Below are positions 27,313 to 36,138 of a stretch of 64,000 bases of DNA, one piece after another (within the stretch, counting starts at the first letter, position 1; each line of letters starts with the position of its first letter). The DNA is from Occultella aeris (GTDB lineage: Bacteria > Actinomycetota > Actinomycetes > Actinomycetales > Beutenbergiaceae): assembly GCF_902703175.1 (NCBI RefSeq), contig NZ_CACRYJ010000058.1, positions 62,001 to 126,000 on the forward strand, read 5' to 3'. The translations under genes were made by a program, and so were the position numbers. The notes below the pieces were generated by a model. The model had not been told where the DNA came from. It saw nothing but the letters and a program-made list of their open reading frames with translations, and made no database searches.

Positions 27313-29613
27313 ATGCGCCGACTGCTCAGTATCGCCATCGCCCTCACCACACTGGCCGGCACGCTCGCGCCCGGTCACGGCCACGCCACAGTCCAGGAAA
27401 CCATGACCACCTACACGAACCCCGTGTCCACGAGCTTCACCCAGAACTTCGCCGACCCCACGATCATCCGCGGGCACGACGGCTACTGGTACGCGTATGC
27501 GACCAACGGGCGGCGCTACGACGGGGACCAGAAGCAGAACATGATGATCAGCCGGTCCGACGACCTGGTGAACTGGGAGTGGGTCGGCCCTGTGTTCACG
27601 CCTGAGACGATTCCCACCTACGACGGCAAGCCGGCCGACGCCAACCGGCAGTTCTGGGCGCCGGAGATCGCCTATCTCGACGGCCGCTACGTGCTCTACT
27701 ACTCGTACGTCGTCCAGGCGCCCGGCACGCCCTGGCGGACGGTGGCGGCGGCGACCGCTGAGCACCCGGCCGGTCCGTGGACGGACACGGGTGAGGTCGT
27801 CGTGGGCAACGAGACCTGGGAGGTGCGGCCCGGCGTCACCGAGATCCGCAACAACATCGACCCGGAGCTGGTGACGACGCCCGACGGCACTCGCTACCTG
27901 TACTACGGGTCGGTGCAGGGCGGCGTACGGGTCGTCAAACTGTCCGCGGACGGTCTGCGCGCCGACGGCGACCCCGTTCAGCTGACCGACGCACATCGCT
28001 ACGAAGCGCCCTACGTCGTTCATCGAGACGGCTACTACTACCTGTTCCTGTCGGTGATCGGCGGCTGCTGCGCCGGGGCCGCCTCCGGCTATCCGATCAT
28101 GGTGGGCCGCTCGACGGAACCGACCGGCCCGTTCCTCGATCGCGACGGGCACACCCTGAACGGGCCGCAAGGGGGTGGAACCCCGGTCCTGGCGCCCAAC
28201 GGGAACGAGTTCGTCAGCACCGGCCACAACGCGGTCGCCACCGATCTGTCCGGACAGGACTGGATCGTCAGCCATGCGCTGAACCGGTTCGATCCATACG
28301 TCGCCGGCACGGAGAACGCGCGCGGTCTCGCGCTCACCAGGCTGGACTGGATCGACGGGTGGCCGATCGGCAGTGCCGGCGAAGGGATGCCGTCGGGGCC
28401 GGTCCCCGGACCGAACAACGACGCGTTCATCAGTGACGCGTTCGAGCACGACCTCTCCGGCTGGAACGGTACGGATGGTTGGGAGCGCCGTCAGGGAGTG
28501 ACCGGCGGATACGTCCACACCGGTTCCGGCGCCCCGCTCACCTCGATCGCCACGGTCGACGGCGATCTCCGTGCTCGCGCTCTGGTGCGGCTGTCCGCCG
28601 GACCGGGAGGCCTGGCCAGCATCTCGATCCCGGCGCAGGGGGGCCGTCATCTGACTGTGTCCATCGATCGCGCGTCGTCGCAACTCGTGGTCTCGGGTCT
28701 GACCGGGAGAGGACCACGCGCAGCGGCTACCGCGCCCCTGCCTGCGAACTTCGACTACGAGAGCTGGCATGAGATCGAGCTGGTCGTCTCCGGCGGGGCC
28801 CTGCGCGCCGCCGTCAGCGAGTCCGGCCAGTACGACCCGGTTGCGGAGATCTCGCTCAGGATCCCGAACGCCTCCCGGTCCGGGGTGGTGACGTTGCATG
28901 CGGACGGAACTGCTGCGGACTTCGACGACGTGACGGTAGCGCGCCTGTTCACGCCGGTCACGGAGCAGGTCGCCGAACCCACGGTGGGGTCACTCGACCC
29001 GACCTACTCCGACGAGTTCGACGACGGTCTCGCCGCGGCGTGGACTTGGCTGCGTGACCCAGCGGCCACCGTCGCTGATGGCGAACTCGAATTCGGCATC
29101 CAGCGGTCGACCCTGATCAACAGCCGCCCCCAGGCCGAGACCCGGCCGTCACTGTTGTTGCGTGACATGCCGGAGGGCACCTGGACGGCCGAGACGAGGG
29201 TGACGATCCCGTTCGGGGACTCCATCCCCTACGGCTGGCCCCAGGCTGGGCTGATCGCGTACACAGGTGACGACGAGTGGGTCGAACTGGCATACACCAC
29301 CCGGGAGTCACGCCGCTTCGTAGCGTTCGCAAGGGAGACGCCCAGCGGCGGTCCGGTCGCCTACGGTCATGCCGCCCTCGGCCCCAGCCGCGACACCATG
29401 TGGCTGCGACTGCAGCACACCGTCGCCGAGAACGGCGAGCATCTCTATCGGGCCGCGATCAGCATGGATGGCGAGCACTGGGTCTGGCACGGCACGCGCA
29501 CGCTTCCTGCTGGACCGCAGCCCCAGGTCGGACTGGTGGCACAGGATCTGGCGGCTCGGCCCGACCAACCGCCCATCAGCGCCCGATTCGACTGGTTCCG
29601 GGTGTACCGCTGA
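27313..29613 (+). CDS. Secreted GH43-family arabinanase/arabinofuranosidase with C-terminal sandwich domains
   Basis: Secreted protein of 766 residues. A signal peptide (about 1-25, MRRLLSIAIALTTLAG start) precedes a five-bladed beta-propeller of glycoside hydrolase family 43. The inverting catalytic set is visible: base D48 in NFADPTIIRG, pKa modulator D183 in NNIDPELV and acid E231 in RYEAPYVV. WAPEIAY at 115-121 is a further family landmark. After about residue 375 come two beta-sandwich regions: a LamG/laminin-like one (about 375-545) and a concanavalin-like one (about 560-766; DEFDDGLAAAWTW start) like the C-terminal domains of GH43 xylosidases and arabinanases. The start at 27313 follows AGGGAAG. 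As the only clearly secreted enzyme of the cluster, it probably cuts the polymer outside before import. Xylan as substrate is an alternative. Confidence 0.83.
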   Translation: MRRLLSIAIALTTLAGTLAPGHGHATVQETMTTYTNPVSTSFTQNFADPTIIRGHDGYWYAYATNGRRYDGDQKQNMMISRSDDLVNWEWVGPVFTPETIPTYDGKPADANRQFWAPEIAYLDGRYVLYYSYVVQAPGTPWRTVAAATAEHPAGPWTDTGEVVVGNETWEVRPGVTEIRNNIDPELVTTPDGTRYLYYGSVQGGVRVVKLSADGLRADGDPVQLTDAHRYEAPYVVHRDGYYYLFLSVIGGCCAGAASGYPIMVGRSTEPTGPFLDRDGHTLNGPQGGGTPVLAPNGNEFVSTGHNAVATDLSGQDWIVSHALNRFDPYVAGTENARGLALTRLDWIDGWPIGSAGEGMPSGPVPGPNNDAFISDAFEHDLSGWNGTDGWERRQGVTGGYVHTGSGAPLTSIATVDGDLRARALVRLSAGPGGLASISIPAQGGRHLTVSIDRASSQLVVSGLTGRGPRAAATAPLPANFDYESWHEIELVVSGGALRAAVSESGQYDPVAEISLRIPNASRSGVVTLHADGTAADFDDVTVARLFTPVTEQVAEPTVGSLDPTYSDEFDDGLAAAWTWLRDPAATVADGELEFGIQRSTLINSRPQAETRPSLLLRDMPEGTWTAETRVTIPFGDSIPYGWPQAGLIAYTGDDEWVELAYTTRESRRFVAFARETPSGGPVAYGHAALGPSRDTMWLRLQHTVAENGEHLYRAAISMDGEHWVWHGTRTLPAGPQPQVGLVAQDLAARPDQPPISARFDWFRVYR

Positions 29614-29667
29614 GCGACACGACGCAGGAAGTGACCGCCGGCCCCATTCGAGTCCGGCGCACCGGGT

Positions 29668-30087
29668 TCACACGTTCAGGAGGCCGATCCCCAGGGTGAT
29701 GAGACCGGCGATCAGGGAGAGTGCGCCCAGGTAGAGGAGCGCGATCCAGCGGCTCGGACGCTCCCGGCCCTTGCCCATCGCGGAGAAGAAGAACCCGGCC
29801 GGCATGGCGATCGCCGCGACCAGCACCCCGGTGCCGGCGAGCCAGCGCCAGAAGCCGGCCAACGCCGTCGCCTCGGTGAGCAGGAGGCAGACCAGGCCGA
29901 ACACGATGAGCACGCCGGCGTGGGCGTGCCCAGCGCGGAAGAACGCGGTCTGGAAGGCGGTGGTGGGCACCTTGCCTGTGACCACCTTCGTCAGGAAGTA
30001 GCCGCCGCTGGTCACGGTCACGGCGGCGAGGATCGCAACGCCGGCCGTCGTTGTGGCGGCCTGGGACAACTCGATCATGGCGATCAT
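29668..30087 (-). CDS. Small four-helix membrane protein next to a TetR regulator
   Basis: A 139-residue integral membrane protein with four predicted helices (about 12-30, 48-72, 75-97 and 115-138). I do not recognise a characterised family. A conserved-looking RAGHAHAGVLIVFGL stretch spans helix 2 with two histidines. The start at 30087 has GGAG nine bases before it; ATG at 30078 is an alternative. It is divergent from a TetR gene with an operator-like dyad in the 76-base gap, which suggests TetR-controlled expression. Function unknown. Confidence 0.75.
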   Translation of the reverse strand: MIAMIELSQAATTTAGVAILAAVTVTSGGYFLTKVVTGKVPTTAFQTAFFRAGHAHAGVLIVFGLVCLLLTEATALAGFWRWLAGTGVLVAAIAMPAGFFFSAMGKGRERPSRWIALLYLGALSLIAGLITLGIGLLNV

Positions 30088-30108
30088 CCGATCTCTGCTC
30101 CGGTTTAC

Positions 30109-30132
30109 TAACACTGTTATCTAACGCTGTGA
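30109..30132. promoter_or_regulatory. TetR-type operator with an imperfect second copy
   Basis: TAACA-C-TGTTA (30109-30119) is a perfect five-base-arm dyad; CTAACGCTGTGA (30121-30132) is a near repeat of it. It lies between the divergent membrane-protein and TetR genes and overlaps the expected -35 region of the TetR promoter. Confidence 0.55.
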
Positions 30133-30151
30133 GAAAACCTGTGTCAAGCCC

Positions 30152-30157
30152 TAGACT
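30152..30157 (+). promoter_or_regulatory. -10 element, leaderless TetR gene
   Basis: TAGACT six bases before the ATG at 30164. Confidence 0.5.
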
Positions 30158-30163
30158 CGCCTC

Positions 30164-30730
30164 ATGGCCCGCCCCCGCACCCATGACGACACCCTGCGCA
30201 CGAGCCTGCTCGAGCACGCCTCCCGGGCGCTGTCGGCCAACGGACCGGACGGCATGTCGCTGCGGGCGGTGACCGCCGCCGCCGGCACCACTACGGCCGC
30301 CGTGTACACGCTGTTCGGTGGGCGTGACGGGCTGATCGCGGCGGTGGTGGACGAGGGGTTCGAGCGGTTCGGTCGGCACCTGGCGACGGTGCCCCGCACG
30401 GGCGATCCGGGAGCGGACCTGTTCGCGCTGGGGCTGGCCTACCGCGAGAGCGCGTTGGCCGACCCGCACTTCTACCGGGTGATGTTCGCGGCGGGCGGGG
30501 TCCGCCGGTCCAAGGACACCCTGGCCGAGCCGACGTTCGGCGTCCTGCGTGACGCCGTCGCCCGGCTTCCTCGTGCGGAGGTCGGCGATGCCGGCCCCGA
30601 GCCGATGGCGCTACGCCTGTGGGGTCTCGTGCACGGGCTGGTCAGCCTGGAGCTGGCCGGTCTGCTGCCGGGTGACGAGAGCGAACACGCCCACCGGTAC
30701 GCCGCGGCGCTCCGGTCCTCAGCAGGCTGA
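30164..30730 (+). CDS. TetR-family transcriptional regulator
   Basis: A 188-residue regulator. The N-terminal helix-turn-helix is ARPRTHDDTLRTSLLEHASR, then MSLRAVTAAAGTTTAAVYTLFGGRDGL (about 2-60). The helical ligand domain contains ADPHFYRVMFA, typical of TetR proteins with a WHG-type C-terminal domain. Leaderless start at 30164. It is divergent from the four-helix membrane protein and probably represses it. No enzyme nearby reveals the ligand. Confidence 0.86.
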   Translation: MARPRTHDDTLRTSLLEHASRALSANGPDGMSLRAVTAAAGTTTAAVYTLFGGRDGLIAAVVDEGFERFGRHLATVPRTGDPGADLFALGLAYRESALADPHFYRVMFAAGGVRRSKDTLAEPTFGVLRDAVARLPRAEVGDAGPEPMALRLWGLVHGLVSLELAGLLPGDESEHAHRYAAALRSSAG

Positions 30731-30758
30731 CGCCCGGCACGCTGAGGCCCCGGTGTGC

Positions 30759-30791
30759 GAGGGCCCCCGGCACGGTGTGCCGAGGGCCCTC
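30759..30791. terminator. Bidirectional hairpin between the TetR gene and rnj
   Basis: Fifteen-base arms (GAGGGCCCCCGGCAC / GTGCCGAGGGCCCTC, one mismatch) around a three-base loop, between convergent genes. Confidence 0.75.
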
Positions 30792-30811
30792 GAGAGTGCA
30801 GCGCCTGTGGT

Positions 30812-32497
30812 TCAGGCCTCGACGACGACAGGGATGATCATCGGGCGGCGGCGCAGCCGGGTCGAGGCCCAGCGGCCCACGACCCGGCGGATGACCTGCT
30901 GCAGCTGGTGGGTGTCAGCGGTGCCACCGGCAGTCGCCTCGGACAGCGCCTTGGTCAGCTCGGGGACGATCTCGGCAAGCTTCGCGTCGTCCTCGGCCAC
31001 GCCGCGGGCGTGCAGCTGGGGGCCGGAGACCACCTTGCCCGTCGAGGAGTCCACCACCGCGAAGATGGAGATGAAGCCCTCCTCGCCGAGGATCCGGCGG
31101 TCCTTGAGCTCGGCCTCGGTGACCCCGCCGACGGACGAGCCGTCCACGTACACATAGCCGCACGGCACGGCGCCGGCGATGCGGGCCTTGCCCTTGATCA
31201 GGTCGACGACCACGCCGTCCTCGGCGAGGACGACCCGCTCCGGAGGCACACCGGTGGAGACGGCGAGCGCCCCGTTGGCGACCAGGTGGCGGATCTCGCC
31301 GTGCACCGGCATCACGTTCTTCGGTCGCACGATGTTGTAGCAGTACAGCAGCTCGCCGGCGGAGGCGTGCCCGGAGACGTGCACGCGCGCGTTGGACTGG
31401 TGCACCACCTTCGCGCCGAGCCGGATCAGGCCGTTGATGATCCGGAACACGGCGTTCTCGTTGCCGGGGATCAGCGAGGACGCGAGGATCACGGTGTCCC
31501 CTGGGCCGACCGAGACCCGGTGGTCCCGGTTCGCGATCCGGGACAGCGCCGCCATCGGCTCACCCTGGGACCCGGTGCACATCAGCACCACCCGGTCGTC
31601 GGGCAGGTCGTCGATCTTCTTGACGTCGATGAGGACACCGTCGGGTACGTGCAGGTAGCCGAGCTCGGCGGCGATGGTCATGTTCCGCACCATCGACCGG
31701 CCGACCAGCGCCACCCGGCGCCCGTGCGCGTTCGCGGCATCGAGGACCTGCTGCACGCGGTGCACGTGCGAGGAGAACGAGGCCACCACGATCCGGCCGT
31801 CGGCCCGCGTGAAGACGCCGTCCAGAACGGGCCCGATCTCCCGCTCGGCCACGGTGAAGCCGGGCACCTCGGCATTGGTGGAGTCGACCATGAACAGGTC
31901 GATGCCCTCCTCGCCGAGTCGGGCGAACGCACGCAGGTCGGTGATGCGCCCGTCGAGTGGCAGCTGGTCCATCTTGAAGTCGCCAGTGTGCAGGATCGAT
32001 CCGGCCGGGGTCCGTACGGCCACGGCCAGCGCGTCCGGGATCGAGTGGTTCACGGCCACGAACTCGAGGTCGAACGCGCCGAACTTGCGTCGCTGGCCCT
32101 CGGAGACCGGCTGCAGGTTCGGGGTGATCCGGTGTTCCTTCAGCTTCGCCTCGAGGAACGCGAGGGTGAGCTGGGAGCCGACCAGCGGGATGTCCCGCCG
32201 CAGCCGCAGCAGGTAGGGCACCGCGCCGATGTGGTCTTCATGACCGTGTGTGAGCACGATCGCCTCGATGTCGTTCAGGCGGTCGGAGATGTAGTCGAAG
32301 TCGGGCAGGATCAGGTCGACGCCGGGCTGGTGGTCCTCGGGGAACAGCACCCCGCAGTCGATGATCAGGAGCTTGCCGTCGTACTCGAACACCGTCATGT
32401 TGCGGCCGACCTCGCCGAGGCCCCCGAGGGGGACGATGCGAAGTGCGCCGGGCGCGAGCGGCCCGGGGAGTTGAAGGTCGGGGTGGGGATGACTCAT
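30812..32497 (-). CDS. rnj: Ribonuclease J
   Basis: Metallo-beta-lactamase/beta-CASP ribonuclease of 561 residues with 5'-3' exonuclease and endonuclease activity in mRNA decay and rRNA maturation. The zinc site is HGHEDH (H84, H86, D88, H89), and the beta-CASP region carries CTGSQGEPMAALSRIANRDH and the later SGHASAGELLYCYNIVRPKNVMPVHGE. Full family length. The ATG overlaps the dapA stop by four bases, so dapA-rnj is a coupled operon, as in mycobacteria and streptomycetes. Confidence 0.95.
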   Translation of the reverse strand: MSHPHPDLQLPGPLAPGALRIVPLGGLGEVGRNMTVFEYDGKLLIIDCGVLFPEDHQPGVDLILPDFDYISDRLNDIEAIVLTHGHEDHIGAVPYLLRLRRDIPLVGSQLTLAFLEAKLKEHRITPNLQPVSEGQRRKFGAFDLEFVAVNHSIPDALAVAVRTPAGSILHTGDFKMDQLPLDGRITDLRAFARLGEEGIDLFMVDSTNAEVPGFTVAEREIGPVLDGVFTRADGRIVVASFSSHVHRVQQVLDAANAHGRRVALVGRSMVRNMTIAAELGYLHVPDGVLIDVKKIDDLPDDRVVLMCTGSQGEPMAALSRIANRDHRVSVGPGDTVILASSLIPGNENAVFRIINGLIRLGAKVVHQSNARVHVSGHASAGELLYCYNIVRPKNVMPVHGEIRHLVANGALAVSTGVPPERVVLAEDGVVVDLIKGKARIAGAVPCGYVYVDGSSVGGVTEAELKDRRILGEEGFISIFAVVDSSTGKVVSGPQLHARGVAEDDAKLAEIVPELTKALSEATAGGTADTHQLQQVIRRVVGRWASTRLRRRPMIIPVVVEA

Positions 32498-33408
32498 GTA
32501 GTGACTTCCTCAAGTAGTCCGTGGGCGCGCAAGACGGCGCGCAGGTCAGAGATCTCGGTGTCGCTCGGCTCCACGAGGGGCAGGCGGACGGTGGGATGCG
32601 GAATGACGCCCTGCAGGGCGAGCGCAGCCTTGGCCATCACGGCACCCTGGCCGCCGCCCATCAGCGCGTCCAGGATCGGGGTGAGGCCTGCCGACAGGTC
32701 GCGCGCTCGGGAGAGGTCGCCGTCGTCGATGGCGCGGACCATGTCCACGTAGCCGCCGGCCACGACGTGCCCGACGACGCTCACCACGCCGGAGGCGCCG
32801 TGGGTCAGCCACGCGAGGTTGAGGGCGTCGTCACCGGAGTAGAACTCCAGGCCGGTTCGGCGCATCCGGTCGAAGCCCTGGGCGACGTCGCCGGTGGCGT
32901 CCTTGACGGCCAGGACGCGCGGGTGTTCGGCGAGCCGATCGAGGATCGCATCTCCGATCGCGACGCCGGTACGGCCGGGGATGTCGTAGAGCATGACCGG
33001 CAGGTCGACGGAGTCGACGACGGCTCGGATGTGCTGGTAGACGCCCTCCTGCGAGGGCCGGTTGTAGTAGGGGCTCACCACGAGCAGGCCGTCGGCACCG
33101 GTGCGCTGCGCTGCCTCGGCGATCCGGACCGCGTGCGCGGTGTCGTTGGAGCCAGCCCCGGCGATGATCATCGCCTCCGCACCGACCTCGTCGACCACCG
33201 CAGCGACGAACTCGTCCTTCTCCGGCTGGTGCGTCGTCGGGGACTCCCCCGTGGTTCCGTTCAGGACCAGGGCATCGCAGCCCGACTTGACCAGGTGCCG
33301 GGCGAGTCGACGAGATGACGGTATGTCGATGCTGCCGTCGGAGTTCATCGGGGTGACCATCGCCACCGAGACGGACCCGAACGTGCGCGAAGGGCTCAGG
33401 CTGGGCAT
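32494..33408 (-). CDS. dapA: 4-hydroxy-tetrahydrodipicolinate synthase
   Basis: Condenses pyruvate with aspartate semialdehyde at the entry to the diaminopimelate/lysine branch. The 304-residue TIM barrel shows the Schiff-base lysine K169 (LAVKDATGD), Y141 (YDIPGRTGV) and the T-T pair at 52-53 (NGTTGESPT). The ATG at 33408 has a TACCGT -10 six bases upstream, indicating a leaderless message. Coupled to rnj by a four-base overlap. dapB lies 15 kb away on the same strand; the thyX gene often found between them is absent here. Confidence 0.95.
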   Translation of the reverse strand: MPSLSPSRTFGSVSVAMVTPMNSDGSIDIPSSRRLARHLVKSGCDALVLNGTTGESPTTHQPEKDEFVAAVVDEVGAEAMIIAGAGSNDTAHAVRIAEAAQRTGADGLLVVSPYYNRPSQEGVYQHIRAVVDSVDLPVMLYDIPGRTGVAIGDAILDRLAEHPRVLAVKDATGDVAQGFDRMRRTGLEFYSGDDALNLAWLTHGASGVVSVVGHVVAGGYVDMVRAIDDGDLSRARDLSAGLTPILDALMGGGQGAVMAKAALALQGVIPHPTVRLPLVEPSDTEISDLRAVLRAHGLLEEVTT

Positions 33409-33414
33409 GGGATG

Positions 33415-33420
33415 ACGGTA
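33415..33420 (-). promoter_or_regulatory. -10 element, leaderless dapA-rnj operon
   Basis: TACCGT on the minus strand, six bases before the dapA ATG, with no ribosome site. Confidence 0.5.
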
Positions 33421-33512
33421 CCGCTTGCGCGCCTCCGCAGGCGTATCGGACCACCGGCCGGCCCGCCGTGCCGGCCGGGCGCCGGCTGGACGCAGCCGCG
33501 CCCGGCAGCGCC

Positions 33513-33518
33513 TAGCCT
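33513..33518 (+). promoter_or_regulatory. -10 element, leaderless GNAT gene
   Basis: TAGCCT six bases before the ATG at 33525. Confidence 0.5.
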
Positions 33519-33524
33519 GGGTGG

Positions 33525-34079
33525 ATGACTTCGCAGAGCTCGCACGCCGGCCACTCCCACGGACTCACGGCCGACGTCTCGGTCCGGCCGTCGCTGGCGG
33601 AGGACGCCGCGACCCTCGGTGCCATCCAGGTCGCGGCGTGGCGCGCGGCGCACGCCGCGGTCGTCCCGGCGGAGGTCCTCGCCGGGCTCGACCCGGACGT
33701 GTTCGCGGGCGCGTGGCGCGCTGCCATCACTACCCCGCCGACGGCGAAGCACCGGTTGTTGACGGCGTGTGCCGGCCCCGAGGTGGTCGGCTTCGCGGCC
33801 CTCGCACCGGCTCCCGAGTCGAACGACACCGGTGAGATCGTGGCCCTGTACGTGGACCCCGAGCACGTTCGCGAGGGCCACGGCTCGCGGCTGCTCGCCG
33901 CGTGCACCGACATCCTCGGCAGCACGAGCGCCAGCCTGGTGCGCACGTGGGTGCTCGAGGGCGACGCCGCCAGGGAGGACTTCCTGGGCACCGCCGGGTT
34001 CGAGCCGCTCGGGGTCCGGCGCGTGCTCGAGGTCGCCGGCACCCAGGTGCCCGAGGCGGCCTGGGCCGCGACGCTCTGA
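33525..34079 (+). CDS. GNAT-family N-acetyltransferase
   Basis: A 184-residue acetyltransferase of the GCN5 superfamily. A short His/Ser-rich N-terminus leads into VRPSLAEDAATLGAIQVAAWRAAH. The acetyl-CoA-binding motif A is EIVALYVDPEHVREGHGSRLL (about 105-125), where R-x2-G-x-G/S appears as REGHGS. The final AGFEPLGVRRV is typical of the last strand. Substrate unknown. Expressed on its own from a leaderless promoter divergent from dapA. Confidence 0.83.
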   Translation: MTSQSSHAGHSHGLTADVSVRPSLAEDAATLGAIQVAAWRAAHAAVVPAEVLAGLDPDVFAGAWRAAITTPPTAKHRLLTACAGPEVVGFAALAPAPESNDTGEIVALYVDPEHVREGHGSRLLAACTDILGSTSASLVRTWVLEGDAAREDFLGTAGFEPLGVRRVLEVAGTQVPEAAWAATL

Positions 34080-34100
34080 CGCGACCCCGGCAGACCGACC

Positions 34101-34128
34101 GCCCGAGCCGGCGACCGCCGTCGGGCAT
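34101..34128. terminator. Hairpin repeat unit 1 downstream of the GNAT gene
   Basis: A 28-base unit starting GCCCGAGCCGG and ending CGTCGGGCAT. GCCCGA pairs with TCGGGC, with an inner CGGC/GCCG. An identical copy lies 48 bases further on. It sits between convergent genes and probably terminates both. Confidence 0.55.
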
Positions 34129-34148
34129 GACGCCCGGTACAGCCGAGC

Positions 34149-34176
34149 GCCCGAGCCGGCGACCGCCGTCGGGCAT
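34149..34176. terminator. Hairpin repeat unit 2, identical to unit 1
   Basis: Exact second copy of the 28-base hairpin unit. The tandem arrangement suggests local duplication of a terminator. Confidence 0.55.
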
Positions 34177-34189
34177 CGGGACCTGAGCC

Positions 34190-35326
34190 CTACCCGACCG
34201 CCGCGGCTCGGCCCGCGCGGAGCAGGTGGTCGCGCACCGGCCCCCAGCCGGCCAGCCGCTCCCGGACGAGGGGGTCGGTCTCGTCCGCGAGCGCTTGCTC
34301 CCGGGCCCGCTCGAGCAGGTCGTCGATCACCACCGGCAGACCGGCTCGCGCGGAGTAGATCGCGGCCTCGACCATGGCCAGGCTGAGCACGTTCTCGTGG
34401 ATGTGCCCGCGCGGGCGGGGCGTGGTCGGCGGGGCGTCGAGTGCCGCCAGGAACGCGTCCCAGGCGCCGGCGATACCGGACCGGGCCCCGCTCGCCCCCG
34501 ACGCCGGTCCCGCAGGGGTAACGTCCACGGCCGCGTCGAGCACCGGCTCGGACTCGCCGTCCCAGCGCACCGTGCCGCCGGCGCCGTTCAGCCGCCAGGC
34601 ACCGTTCCAGGACGTCTCGGCGCCGTCACTGCACCAGCTGGCGTTGTAGGTGTACTGCGCACCGGAGTCCATCTCGAACGTCGCCACCGCGGCCGCGTCC
34701 CCGCGGTACCAGCTCCAGGGTGGGTTGAACGAGCGGCAGTACACGCTGACCGGTTCGGCATCGAGCACGTAGCGGGCGGTGTCGAACGGGTGGATCGCCA
34801 TGTCCAGCAGCAGCGGGTGGTCCATCTCCTCCCTGAACCCGCCGAAATGCGGTGCCCGGTAGAAGTCGGTCTGGCCGATCCCGAGCCCGCCGAGGCTCGC
34901 GCCGTGGGCCGCGAGCGCGTCCACGTGCGGGTTGTACCGGCGGGACTGGCTGACCAGCACGAGCCGGTCGTAGGCCTCGGCACCCGCGCACAGGGACAGT
35001 GCCTGCGCGAGGGTCTGTGCCGCCGGTTTCTCCCCGATCACCGCGCAGCCCGCGCGCAGCGCGATGGCGGTGACGGCGTGGTGCGCGGCCGGGACGGTGG
35101 CATCCATCACGACGTCCGCGCCGGTGGCCGCGACCAGGTCGGCCAGATCGGTGCCGAGGTGCACACGGCCTCCGAGGGACCCAGCCGCGGCGGACGCGGC
35201 CGCCGCGTCGACGTCGACGATGCCCACGACGCGTGCGCCCGGGGTCGCGGCGATGGCAGCGATCCACTTGCGGCCCATGTTGCCCGCGCCCGCCACGACC
35301 ACCCGGCGCTCGGACGCGGTGGTCAT
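34190..35326 (-). CDS. Gfo/Idh/MocA-family NAD(P)-dependent oxidoreductase
   Basis: A 378-residue sugar oxidoreductase. The Rossmann fold begins with [14 protein letters not shown] (GxGxxG near residues 13-18). Family motifs include the EKP motif ([14 protein letters not shown], near 95) and an [10 protein letters not shown] segment (near 180) with the catalytic-region histidine. It likely oxidises or reduces a hydroxyl of a sugar, for example to or from a 3-keto sugar. The ATG at 35326 overlaps the ThuA-like stop by four bases, so these are the last two genes of the importer operon (binding protein, two permeases, ThuA, oxidoreductase). The long open frame upstream is shadow. Exact substrate unknown. 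Confidence 0.86.
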   Translation of the reverse strand: MTTASERRVVVAGAGNMGRKWIAAIAATPGARVVGIVDVDAAAASAAAGSLGGRVHLGTDLADLVAATGADVVMDATVPAAHHAVTAIALRAGCAVIGEKPAAQTLAQALSLCAGAEAYDRLVLVSQSRRYNPHVDALAAHGASLGGLGIGQTDFYRAPHFGGFREEMDHPLLLDMAIHPFDTARYVLDAEPVSVYCRSFNPPWSWYRGDAAAVATFEMDSGAQYTYNASWCSDGAETSWNGAWRLNGAGGTVRWDGESEPVLDAAVDVTPAGPASGASGARSGIAGAWDAFLAALDAPPTTPRPRGHIHENVLSLAMVEAAIYSARAGLPVVIDDLLERAREQALADETDPLVRERLAGWGPVRDHLLRAGRAAAVG

Positions 35327-36102
35327 CGCGCCGGCTCGGGCAGGCTCGCGTGGGCGGTCCAGTCCTGCTGCTCCCCCACCCGGACCAGGCCCGGCAGCGA
35401 TCGCTGCGACACGTCCGGGCGGGCCCAGTCGACGGCGTTGGCGATCACGCGCCGGACATCGCGGTGGTGGTACACGGGGTACTCCTGGTCGCCGGGTGAG
35501 AAGTAGAAGATCTTCCCGCGCCCACGGCGGTACACCAGCCCGCTCCGGAAGACCTCGCCGCCGGCGAACGTGCTCAGGAACACGGTCTCGTCCGGGACCG
35601 GGACATCGAAGAACTCCCCGTACATCTCCTGAGCCTCGATCACGATCGGGTGCGGCACCCCGGCCGCGATCGGGTGGTCGGGGGCGACGGTCCAGACCAG
35701 CTCGCGCTCGGCGTCGTTGCGCCATCGGAGGCTGCAGGTCGTGCCCATCAGCCGCTTGAAGATCTTCGAGAAGTGCCCGGAGTGCAGCACCACCAGGCCC
35801 ATCCCGGCCAGCACGTGCTGCTGGACCCGGTCGACGACCTCGTCGGAGACCTCCCGGTGCGCCTTGTGCCCCCACCAGGTGAGCACGTCGGTGGCTGCGA
35901 GGACCTCCTCGGTGAGCCCGTGCTCAGGGTCGTCGAGGGTGGCGGTGGCGACCTCGATGGGGACCTGTGCCTGTTCGGCGATGCCGGCGGCGATGGCCCC
36001 GTGCATCCCGGCCGGGTAGAGCGCGGCCACATGCTCCTCGAGCTGTTCGTGCCGGTTCTCGCCCCAGACGAGCACGCGGAGCGGGGTGTCGGAATCGGTC
36101 AT
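35323..36102 (-). CDS. ThuA-like (trehalose utilisation family) protein
   Basis: A 259-residue protein of the ThuA family, which has a class I glutamine amidotransferase-like fold. Recognisable parts are [12 protein letters not shown] at the N-terminus, [34 protein letters not shown] (the ThuA elbow region) and [32 protein letters not shown] at the end. In rhizobia ThuA works with the ThuB oxidoreductase on disaccharides via 3-keto intermediates, and here it is coupled to a Gfo/Idh enzyme in the same way. The ATG at 36102 follows GAAGGGAAC. Enzymatic function in this family is only partly known. Confidence 0.86.
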   Translation of the reverse strand: MTDSDTPLRVLVWGENRHEQLEEHVAALYPAGMHGAIAAGIAEQAQVPIEVATATLDDPEHGLTEEVLAATDVLTWWGHKAHREVSDEVVDRVQQHVLAGMGLVVLHSGHFSKIFKRLMGTTCSLRWRNDAERELVWTVAPDHPIAAGVPHPIVIEAQEMYGEFFDVPVPDETVFLSTFAGGEVFRSGLVYRRGRGKIFYFSPGDQEYPVYHHRDVRRVIANAVDWARPDVSQRSLPGLVRVGEQQDWTAHASLPEPAR

Positions 36103-36138
36103 GGATGTTCCCTTCGGGTTGGGGGCCGGCGAGCGTGC

